18,003 nucleotides of DNA, from the NCBI GenBank assembly GCA_905214855.1, contig CAJMNU010000019.1, positions 1 to 18,003 on the forward strand, given 5' to 3'. The notes beneath the pieces were generated by a model. It had not been told where the DNA came from, did no database searches, and worked only from the letters and a program-made list of their open reading frames with translations. Positions within the stretch are counted from its first letter, which is position 1; every line of letters starts with the position of its first letter. Both the position numbers and the translations under genes were made by a program. Shown here in pieces: positions 6,881 to 12,614 of this stretch. Origin of the DNA: an uncultured bacterium. Its GTDB lineage: Bacteria > Bacillota > Clostridia > Lachnospirales > Lachnospiraceae.

Positions 6881-8230
6881 ATGGGAAGAGAAGTAAAGTT
6901 GGATTACTCTAAGACAGCAGGATTTATTTCTGCAGAAGAATTAGAGAACATGAAACATGCCGTGTTGGATGCAAAGGAAGTCCTGCTCTCAAAGAGTGGC
7001 GCAGGAAATGACTTTTTAGGTTGGATCGACCTGCCGGTAGAGTATGATAAGGATGAATTTGCAAGAATCAAAGAGGCTGCAAAGAAAATCCAGAATGATT
7101 CAGATGTATTGTTGGTCGTTGGTATCGGTGGTTCTTATCTTGGAGCAAGAGCAGCGATCGAATTCCTGTCTCATAGCTTCCACAATATTCTTCCAAAGGG
7201 AGCAAGAAAGACTCCGGAGATCTATTTTGTAGGAAATAGCATCAGTAGCAAGTATATTAAGGATTTACAGGATGTTCTGGAGGGAAAAGACTTCTCTATC
7301 AATATTATTTCCAAATCCGGTACAACAACAGAGCCGGCGATCGCATTCCGTGTATTCAAGAAAATGTTAATTGAAAAATATGGCAGAGAAGAAGCAAACA
7401 AACGTATCTATGCAACTACAGACAGAGCAAAGGGAGCATTGAAAAATCTGGCTGATGAAGAGGGATATGAGAAGTTTGTTGTTCCGGATGATGTAGGAGG
7501 ACGTTTCTCCGTTTTAACAGCTGTTGGTCTTTTACCGATCGCTGTAAGCGGTGCAGATATTGATCAGTTGATGGAAGGAGCTGCTTCTGGAAGAAAGAAA
7601 GCACTGGAATTGCCATATGAGGAGAATGATGCACTGTTGTATGCATCTATCCGCAATATCTTATTAAAGAAAGGCAAATCTGTAGAGATTGTTGCTAACT
7701 ATGAGCCAAGCCTGCATTATGTGTCTGAGTGGTGGAAACAGCTGTATGGAGAGAGTGAAGGAAAAGATCAGAGAGGTCTGTTCCCAGCAGCAGTAGATCT
7801 CACAACAGATCTGCATTCTATGGGTCAGTTTATTCAGGATGGCGCAAGAATTATGTTTGAGACAGTATTGAATGTGGAAGACTCTGAGGCAGAGATCATT
7901 CTGGATGAAGAGGAAGTAGACACAGACGGAATGAACTATCTGGCTGGCAAGACCGTTGATTTTGTCAATAAGAGTGCAATGAACGGAACAATTCTTGCAC
8001 ATACAGATGGACATGTGCCAAACCTGCAGGTGAACATTCCAGAGCAGAATGCATTTTATTTGGGTGAGCTGTTCTATTTCTTTGAGTTTGCATGTGGTGT
8101 CAGCGGATATCTGCTTGGTGTAAATCCATTTAATCAGCCTGGAGTAGAAAGCTACAAGAAAAATATGTTTGCTTTACTTGGAAAACCTGGATATGAGGCT
8201 GAAAGAGAAGCATTGTTAAAGAGACTGTAA
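6881..8230 (+). CDS. pgi: glucose-6-phosphate isomerase
   Basis: This enzyme interconverts glucose 6-phosphate and fructose 6-phosphate in glycolysis and gluconeogenesis and links to the pentose phosphate pathway. The 449-residue length matches the short Firmicute type. Sugar-phosphate-binding SIS motifs are present: [13 protein letters not shown] (79-91) and [12 protein letters not shown] (142-153). The family signatures [16 protein letters not shown] (204-219) and [15 protein letters not shown] near the C-terminus are intact, the latter carrying the C-terminal lysine. The catalytic glutamate is in [10 protein letters not shown] (Glu291) and a conserved histidine lies in LHSMGQ (His312). The binding site AAAGGAGAGG is ideally placed before ATG 6881. 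It appears to be a single-gene unit with its own promoter. No clear terminator follows the stop; a 7-pair inverted repeat, TTGGTAA/TTACCAA (8237-8243, 8269-8275), lies 3'. Confidence 0.98.
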   Translation: MGREVKLDYSKTAGFISAEELENMKHAVLDAKEVLLSKSGAGNDFLGWIDLPVEYDKDEFARIKEAAKKIQNDSDVLLVVGIGGSYLGARAAIEFLSHSFHNILPKGARKTPEIYFVGNSISSKYIKDLQDVLEGKDFSINIISKSGTTTEPAIAFRVFKKMLIEKYGREEANKRIYATTDRAKGALKNLADEEGYEKFVVPDDVGGRFSVLTAVGLLPIAVSGADIDQLMEGAASGRKKALELPYEENDALLYASIRNILLKKGKSVEIVANYEPSLHYVSEWWKQLYGESEGKDQRGLFPAAVDLTTDLHSMGQFIQDGARIMFETVLNVEDSEAEIILDEEEVDTDGMNYLAGKTVDFVNKSAMNGTILAHTDGHVPNLQVNIPEQNAFYLGELFYFFEFACGVSGYLLGVNPFNQPGVESYKKNMFALLGKPGYEAEREALLKRL

Positions 8231-8283
8231 TTGGAGTTGGTAAAACAGCAATCATGAATTTCCAGAAATTACCAAAAAAATGG

Positions 8284-8312
8284 TTGGTAGATTTTGGAAA
8301 ATGTGCTATACT
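8284..8312 (+). promoter_or_regulatory. promoter of candidate small RNA
   Basis: TTGGTA (8284-8289) and TATACT (8307-8312) are 17 bases apart, and a TG one base upstream of the -10 makes it an extended -10 promoter. The predicted start is near 8319. No gene with a good binding site begins between it and the terminator at 8373-8406. Confidence 0.65.
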
Positions 8313-8318
8313 GTAGTC

Positions 8319-8406
8319 GTGAATCCGAAAGAAAGGATACATTCTTTATTCACGGATTTGCTTACTCCCCTGAAACCCTGTTGGAACTTTTCCAACAGGG
8401 TTTTTA
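8319..8406 (+). ncRNA. candidate stand-alone small RNA (about 88 nt)
   Basis: A transcript from the promoter at 8284-8312 to the terminator at 8373-8406 would be about 88 bases. The 5' hairpin pairs GTGAAT with ATTCAC and AAAGAA with TTCTTT across one 3-base bulge (CCG), with the loop AGGATACA. An alternative pairing is AATCCG with CGGATT. A linker follows with the C-rich motif CTCCCC (8365-8370), complementary to GGGGAG-type binding sites. A strong terminator ends it. This order (hairpin, unpaired C-rich segment, terminator) is typical of Firmicute regulatory RNAs that block ribosome binding sites. I do not recognise a named RNA family; target pairing is inferred. Confidence 0.5.
8373..8406 (+). 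terminator. strong intrinsic terminator
   Basis: AAACCCTGTTGGAA (8373-8386) pairs perfectly with TTCCAACAGGGTTT (8390-8403) around a 3-base loop, followed by more T. On the minus strand only three T follow, so it mainly ends plus-strand transcription. Confidence 0.9.
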
Positions 8407-8423
8407 TAGTCAGGAGAGAGGTG

Positions 8424-8486
8424 ATGTTTAATAGGCTTCTTCAAGAATTTGGATTTCCAGATATTGAAAATCTAATATTTCGATAA
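8424..8486 (+). CDS. possible 20-residue small ORF (doubtful)
   Basis: ATG 8424 opens a 20-codon frame, beginning MFNRLLQEFG, and is preceded by GGAG at 8413-8416 with 7 bases of spacing. The binding site lies outside the convergent gene whose 3' end the frame overlaps in antisense. No promoter lies between the terminator at 8373-8406 and this ATG, so it would depend on read-through. It may be chance. Confidence 0.2.
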   Translation: MFNRLLQEFGFPDIENLIFR

Positions 8487-8700
8487 AATTATCTTGATTA
8501 AAGCGGGTCTTGGCACGAAGCTGAAATTCTTTGATATTAGAATCGAGCCAGATTGGTTTTTCAAGATCAAACTGGCTGCATATCTCATCGAGAGCCTGAA
8601 ATACCATTTGAGTACGGCTTAATGAAAAATCATTGATCTCAATAACCATATCTTCTTTTATTCGGTTGTCTTTCCATATTTTTCCCCACATACGAAACAT
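8428..8700 (-). CDS. conserved hypothetical protein (90 aa)
   Basis: This 90-residue protein begins MFRMWGKIWKDNR and resembles, from memory, a small uncharacterised protein found in many Lachnospiraceae. I cannot name a function. It is predicted soluble and mixed alpha/beta, with the segment PIWLDSNIKEF in the middle, a basic TRFNQDNF segment, and an acidic C-terminus ending EIQILEEAY. No cysteine clusters, signal peptide or membrane helix are visible. The ATG is preceded on the minus strand by AGAAAGGGA, about 7-8 bases away, an adequate binding site. It is transcribed towards pgi, its stop lies only about 20 bases from the small RNA terminator, and it probably uses the extended -10 promoter at 8786-8791. 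Confidence 0.8.
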   Translation of the reverse strand: MFRMWGKIWKDNRIKEDMVIEINDFSLSRTQMVFQALDEICSQFDLEKPIWLDSNIKEFQLRAKTRFNQDNFIEILDFQYLEIQILEEAY

Positions 8701-8745
8701 AAAGTCATCCCTTTCTATTTTTATTTGATGTGCTGAATCAGAGTC

Positions 8746-8793
8746 AGGAGACCGTAAATCCCCTTGCTCCTAATATGCTGTGCTTATTGTAAC
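8746..8793 (-). promoter_or_regulatory. putative promoter and leader hairpin of the 8428-8700 gene
   Basis: On the minus strand TGTTACAAT (-10 hexamer at 8786-8791) is an extended -10 element; no good -35 is visible. The leader that follows holds an AGGAG/CTCCT inverted repeat (8767-8771 and 8746-8750 on the plus strand). Confidence 0.35.
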
Positions 8794-8889
8794 ATATCTT
8801 TTATGCACATAATAGCATGGGATAAAAAATCAGAAAAGTATTTCAAAAAAGATACTATCCTTCTTTTGAAGGCAGAAGATGGGAAAAGT
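8794..8889. other. gene-free stretch upstream of yyaC
   Basis: This is part of the 323-base gap between the 8428-8700 gene and yyaC. It is AT-rich and holds one small perfect hairpin, CCTTC-TTTT-GAAGG (8859-8872). No ORF with a binding site is seen. Confidence 0.4.
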
Positions 8890-8919
8890 GCATAAAATGC
8901 AGATGTGCTGCTTATAATA
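8890..8919 (+). promoter_or_regulatory. possible forespore (sigma-F/G type) promoter of yyaC
   Basis: GCATA (8890-8894) followed after 15 bases by GCTTATAATA (8910-8919) matches the B. subtilis sigma-F consensus (GYWTA, then GGNNANANTR) at all but one constrained position. The same -35 with TATAATA 18 bases on also fits a sigma-G pattern with one mismatch. TATAAT (8913-8918) could serve sigma-A as well, but no matching -35 is present. B. subtilis yyaC is, to my knowledge, sigma-F dependent. Confidence 0.5.
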
Positions 8920-9023
8920 GAAATAAAAATTAATATATAAACAGATTTATAAAGAAGGGCAAGAGAAAACTTTCAGGAAATGGAGTGCAAAGAAAGGAAA
9001 GAAAGAACTGGCGGGAGGTATAC

Positions 9024-9623
9024 ATGAAAGTATTAGAACGATTTATAATGCGTCAGGGGAGAGAACTCTATTATTATGACACAGGAAATGGATTTTGTGA
9101 GAAAGAGTTCGCTGAAAAACTGAGCAGTATGATTGAGGCGGAGAAGGAAAAAAAGGGAAAAGAAGGCGTTGTGTTTCTCTGTATCGGGACAGATCGTTCT
9201 ACCGGAGACAGTCTGGGACCGTTGATTGGGTACAAGTTAAAAGAAAGAAAATTGGGAAATATGAAGATATTAGGAACTCTGGAACAGCCTGTTCATGCTA
9301 TGAATCTGGAAGAGTATCAGACAATATTAAATACAATATATAGAAATGATGTTATCGTTGCAGTGGATGCGTCTGTGGGAACAGCAGAACATGTTGGATT
9401 TGTAACTTTGGGAAAAGGTCCTCTTAAACCAGGTCTTGGAGTCTGCAAGGAATTGAAAGCTGTAGGAGATCTGTTTATTACAGGAATTGTGGGAAGCTGT
9501 TCTAATTATGACCCATTGATGCTGCAAAGTATTCGTTTGTCTATAGTTATGCGTCTGGCAGATTGTATCAGTGGAAGTATTTTTCTTGTCGATAAGTTGT
9601 GGAATAAAGCATCCTTGATTTGA
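9024..9623 (+). CDS. yyaC: sporulation protein YyaC (GPR-like putative protease)
   Basis: YyaC is a conserved sporulation protein (DUF1256 family) distantly related to the spore germination protease GPR; its exact substrate is not established. I choose ATG 9024 because GGAGG (9014-9018) lies 5 bases before it; the frame extends back to 8985 without a good site. The 199-residue product is full length. The conserved segment CIGTDRSTGDSLGPLIG (53-69) carries the aspartates aligned with the GPR active site, followed by VDASVG (114-119) and GIVGSCSNYD. No signal peptide or membrane helix is apparent. A forespore-type promoter match lies about 105 bases upstream. It is followed after 73 bases by the LysM membrane protein, raising the possibility that the neighbours also act in the spore envelope. 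Family confidence is high; protease activity is inferred. Confidence 0.93.
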   Translation: MKVLERFIMRQGRELYYYDTGNGFCEKEFAEKLSSMIEAEKEKKGKEGVVFLCIGTDRSTGDSLGPLIGYKLKERKLGNMKILGTLEQPVHAMNLEEYQTILNTIYRNDVIVAVDASVGTAEHVGFVTLGKGPLKPGLGVCKELKAVGDLFITGIVGSCSNYDPLMLQSIRLSIVMRLADCISGSIFLVDKLWNKASLI

Positions 9624-9644
9624 CAAAATATGCGTTCTTAGTGT

Positions 9645-9685
9645 GCTATGATTTCTTAGATAGAAAGAAAATAGAATATCATAGC
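9645..9685 (+). promoter_or_regulatory. extended -10 element inside an inverted repeat, upstream of the LysM gene
   Basis: TGCTATGAT contains a TG-extended -10 (TATGAT, 9647-9652). A TTGACA at 9620-9625 overlaps the yyaC stop but is 21 bases away, too far for a normal pair. GCTATGAT (9645-9652) is repeated inverted as ATCATAGC (9678-9685), ending next to the binding site GAGGTGA, with an inner TTCTT/AAGAA stem. It could be an operator over the -10, or a leader hairpin if transcription starts upstream. Confidence 0.4.
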
Positions 9686-9696
9686 GAGGTGAACAT

Positions 9697-11073
9697 ATGG
9701 GAGAACTGTACAATCTTTATCCAAAACTTCCCCGCAATATCAAACAGATCGGGGAAAAAGAGGAAACAACAAGGCTGTATGTAGAAGATTATGTCAGCAC
9801 ATACTTAAAGAGTCTAGTTCCATCCGGAGAGAATGATCTTAGGGTGGGACTTTTGCTTGGAAATTTGGATGAGAGAGATGGGATTGTGTATCTGTTTTTA
9901 GATGGTGCTATGGAGTTGGAAAACATCAATGCTGCCATTGGAAATGTAGAGTTTACAGAGGCGATCTGGAAAAAAGCATATCAGGATATCGAAGAACATT
10001 TTCCCAAGAGAACGATTCAGGGATGGTTTCTATGTGGTGCAAAAGGAAATCAGTTGAAGTCGGTTGATTATTGGAAAGATCATAACCAGTATTTTGCAGG
10101 AAAACATAAACTGATGTATTTGAATAGTGGAAGCGAGGGTGAGGAGGAAATCTATATCACCCGTGAAGATGGTCTTGCGGCTTTGAAAGGTTATTATATT
10201 TTTTATGAGCGCAACCAGATGATGCAGGATTATATGATCCAAAGAAATGATAGCAAGCGGACGGAGATTGGTGTTCAGGATCGTGTGACAAGAGATTTTA
10301 AGGATCGAATGAGTGAGAGAAAAGGACAGTTTCGCAGTCAGAGAGCAATGGTCAGGACATTGTCGGGGATTTGTGGGACACTTTCTGTTGTAGTGTTGGC
10401 GGGAGGGATTGTGATGGCAAACAATTATTCCCAGATGAGACAGATGAAATCTGTTATAGCTTCCGTTTTACCTCAGGGTGAGGAAGAACAGAAGACGATG
10501 GAATTGACAGATGTTGGGGCAGATGATACAGAGGTAGAGATTGAGTCTGTCTCGGGAAATGTGTATCCGACTGAGAAAGAAATGACAACAGAGACATCAA
10601 TAGAGATGGCAACAGAAACATCAGAAATATCAACACAAACATCAATAGAGTCAGAAGTCAAACAGGCAGGAGAACAGGAAAATTCTTTGGAGAAAGTTCT
10701 GGCAGACATAGGGCAAAAGGAATCACAAGTTTCCAAAGAGCAAGAAGAAACTTCCAAAGAGCAAGAAGAAACAAAGGTGGAAAAGAAAGAAGGAAAAACA
10801 GAATCTAAGAGTGTGGGACAATCTTCTAAAATCCCAGGGGGAAATCAGACTGCATCTCAGGCAGTTTCTCAGGAGAAAAGTGGTCTCATAGAGACAACAG
10901 ATGTTTCTAGCGGAAAGACGGTGAGATATTATATTGTGGGAGAAGGAGAGACACTGAATGGAATCTGTTATAAGGTGTATCATAATATCACACAGGTGGA
11001 GGCAATCTGTGAATTAAACGGACTGGAAAGTCAGGATAAAATCATGGCAGGTCAAAAATTAGAACTTCCTTAG
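9697..11073 (+). CDS. single-pass membrane protein with JAB/MPN-like N-terminus and C-terminal LysM
   Basis: The protein has 458 residues and four parts. Residues about 25-180 form a globular domain whose pattern (VGLLLGNL at 50-57, QGWFLCGAKG at 108-117, YYIFYERN at 166-173) looks like a JAB/MPN fold. Where active members have the metal-binding His-x-His it has Leu-Cys, so it would be catalytically dead. A basic segment (185-220) precedes one membrane helix (about 221-241). Residues 255-405 are Thr/Ser/Glu/Lys/Gln-rich low complexity with a duplicated SKEQEET unit. A LysM peptidoglycan-binding domain closes it (409-458, YYIVGEGETLNGICYKVY). The positive residues before the helix predict a cytoplasmic N-terminus and an outer LysM. 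The start has GAGGTGA spaced 4-5 bases. It sits between yyaC and the DUF5711-like gene, so a wall- or cortex-anchoring role is plausible. The MPN call is a remembered resemblance and needs structure comparison. Confidence 0.85.
   Translation: MGELYNLYPKLPRNIKQIGEKEETTRLYVEDYVSTYLKSLVPSGENDLRVGLLLGNLDERDGIVYLFLDGAMELENINAAIGNVEFTEAIWKKAYQDIEEHFPKRTIQGWFLCGAKGNQLKSVDYWKDHNQYFAGKHKLMYLNSGSEGEEEIYITREDGLAALKGYYIFYERNQMMQDYMIQRNDSKRTEIGVQDRVTRDFKDRMSERKGQFRSQRAMVRTLSGICGTLSVVVLAGGIVMANNYSQMRQMKSVIASVLPQGEEEQKTMELTDVGADDTEVEIESVSGNVYPTEKEMTTETSIEMATETSEISTQTSIESEVKQAGEQENSLEKVLADIGQKESQVSKEQEETSKEQEETKVEKKEGKTESKSVGQSSKIPGGNQTASQAVSQEKSGLIETTDVSSGKTVRYYIVGEGETLNGICYKVYHNITQVEAICELNGLESQDKIMAGQKLELP
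10731..10772 (+). repeat. 21-bp perfect tandem duplication in the LysM gene linker
   Basis: Two identical, adjacent 21-base copies (10731-10751 and 10752-10772) each encode a 7-residue SKEQEET-type unit, so the reading frame is kept. Copy number could vary by slippage. Confidence 0.9.
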
Positions 11074-11099
11074 TCAATAAAAGTAATGCGTAATATAAT
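11071..11099 (+). promoter_or_regulatory. putative promoter of the DUF5711-like gene
   Basis: TAGTCA (11071-11076, overlapping the stop of the LysM gene) and TATAAT (11094-11099) are 17 bases apart. A second TATAAT (11109-11114) lacks a matching -35. The leader contains a CC-TTCG-GG mini-hairpin and TACCT/AGGTA, which could partly cover the binding site. Confidence 0.45.
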
Positions 11100-11155
11100 A
11101 AAATAGTGTATAATAGGTTTACCTTCGGGAGAAAAGTTAGGTAGGAGGTGAATCT

Positions 11156-12436
11156 ATGAGTGATATGAATTCTATGAGCCGTGAGACAAAAAAACAACAA
11201 TTAAGGCAGAGGATAATACGGTCTGGGGATGCGGCACCGCCCCGTCCGGTAAAAGGACCTGTGATCGAACAGGAAGACGATCTGGAAGAGGCTTTGAAAA
11301 AACGCCGCAGGCATAAGCAAAAGATTGCGGCAGTGATACTTCTTGTTCTGATAGTCTTTGGAATAGCAGGTTATTTTTATTTGGATCAATATCAATTTCA
11401 GGAATATAAGGTTTCTTGGCAGCAGGAGATGACAGAAGGGGGATTTGCACAATATGTCAGCTTTGGAGACAATGTTTTAAAATATTCCAAGGATGGTGTA
11501 AGTTATATTGATGCAAAAGGTCAGGAAGTCTGGGTACAGGGATATGAGATAAAAACACCCATTGTTGCTGTCAAAGGAGATTATGCGGCAATCGCAGACC
11601 AACAGGGAAATGCGATCTATATTTTTGATAAGAATGGTATGCTGGGACAGGCTGCTACACAGCTTCCGATTTTGAAAGTTTCCATTTCTGCAAAAGGGCT
11701 GACGGCTGCTATTTTAGATGATGGAAATGCAAATATCATTGCCTATTATAAAAAAGATGGAACTGATATGAAGTTGGATATCCGTACGACACTAGCAGGA
11801 GATGGGGGATATCCGCTTGATATTTCTCTCTCACCAAACAGTCAGCTTTTGATGGCATCTTTTGTATATTTGAATAGTGGTGTAATGAAGAATAAGGTGG
11901 TATTCTACAATTTTTCTGAAGTGGGAAAGAATGTGATCGACCGTTTGGTTGGAGGATTTCAGGATGAGTATGCATCCAAACTGGCTCCAAGGGTGGAATT
12001 TTTGACGGATACATATGCCTGTGTTTTTGCAGACAATAGTTTGGATTTTTATTCGCTGAAAGATGAAATGTCTCCAAGGATGATCGTTTCACAGGAGCAG
12101 GCGGAGGAAATACAGAGTGTATTTTATTGTTCAGAGTATGCAGGCTGTATTACAGGCAATACAGATGGAGAGAATGCATATACTCTGCAGGTATATAAAA
12201 ATAATGGAGATAAGGTTTTTTCCGTTCCTTTTAACTATGATTATAAGCATGTGGATGTTGACGGAAACAGAGTAATCTTGTATAATGAGAACTCATGTCA
12301 GATCTATAATATGAATGGACATCTCAAATTTTCTTCAGAGTTTGATTTTTCCGTATCGAAAATCAGAAGCGGAAGAATGGCAAATTCCCTGATCATCACA
12401 GGACCACAGATTATGAAGGAAATTGTCTTGAAATGA
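11156..12436 (+). CDS. DUF5711-like membrane-anchored beta-propeller protein
   Basis: The 426-residue protein starts after an excellent AGGAGGTG (11143-11150). The N-terminus is basic and disordered (1-55, with a KKRRRHKQK cluster at 48-56), then one membrane helix (57-76, IAAVILLVLIVFGIAGYFYL). The remainder is a run of beta-strand repeats of the form gly-asp, variable hydrophobic strand, then Tyr/Asp turn (for example ADQQGNAIYIFDKNG, DGNANIIAYYKKDG, DGNRVILYNENSCQIYNMNG). It reads like a beta-propeller placed outside the cell, with the N-terminus inside by the positive-inside rule. This matches my memory of DUF5711, an uncharacterised family of Clostridia. No catalytic motif is visible. 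It follows the LysM protein by 82 bases on the same strand, so a shared envelope role is reasonable. No hairpin terminator follows. Confidence 0.85.
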   Translation: MSDMNSMSRETKKQQLRQRIIRSGDAAPPRPVKGPVIEQEDDLEEALKKRRRHKQKIAAVILLVLIVFGIAGYFYLDQYQFQEYKVSWQQEMTEGGFAQYVSFGDNVLKYSKDGVSYIDAKGQEVWVQGYEIKTPIVAVKGDYAAIADQQGNAIYIFDKNGMLGQAATQLPILKVSISAKGLTAAILDDGNANIIAYYKKDGTDMKLDIRTTLAGDGGYPLDISLSPNSQLLMASFVYLNSGVMKNKVVFYNFSEVGKNVIDRLVGGFQDEYASKLAPRVEFLTDTYACVFADNSLDFYSLKDEMSPRMIVSQEQAEEIQSVFYCSEYAGCITGNTDGENAYTLQVYKNNGDKVFSVPFNYDYKHVDVDGNRVILYNENSCQIYNMNGHLKFSSEFDFSVSKIRSGRMANSLIITGPQIMKEIVLK

Positions 12437-12538
12437 AAGACAGTAAGAAAACCCCAATAAGTAATGGTGGATTAGTAAGAAAACCTAAATAAACAATCAT
12501 GAATAAAAGACAATATGAGCAGAATTGTATTGTCAAAA

Positions 12539-12581
12539 GCACATGCCGAGAAAGACGAAGAGTCTGTCTCTAAGGCACATG
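12539..12581 (+). promoter_or_regulatory. leader hairpin upstream of tkt
   Basis: GCC-GAGA-A-AGAC pairs with GTCT-G-TCTC-(TAA)-GGC (12545-12576) around the loop GAAGA. The direct repeat GCACATG flanks it (12539-12545, 12575-12581). No T-run follows. A further inverted repeat, GACAATA/TATTGTC (12509-12515, 12528-12534), lies just upstream. I could not identify a convincing tkt promoter in the 178-base gap. Confidence 0.4.
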
Positions 12582-12614
12582 ATACTATTTAACACATATA
12601 CAGGAGGATGAATC

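Noticed and set aside
8985..9023. Longer N-terminus of YyaC
   Set aside because: GGAGG at 9014-9018 clearly serves ATG 9024, and the upstream residues are Lys/Arg-rich leader-like sequence.
9620..9652. Standard sigma-A promoter TTGACA plus TATGAT before the LysM gene
   Set aside because: The spacer is 21 bases, too long for a normal pair; only the extended -10 is kept as a candidate.
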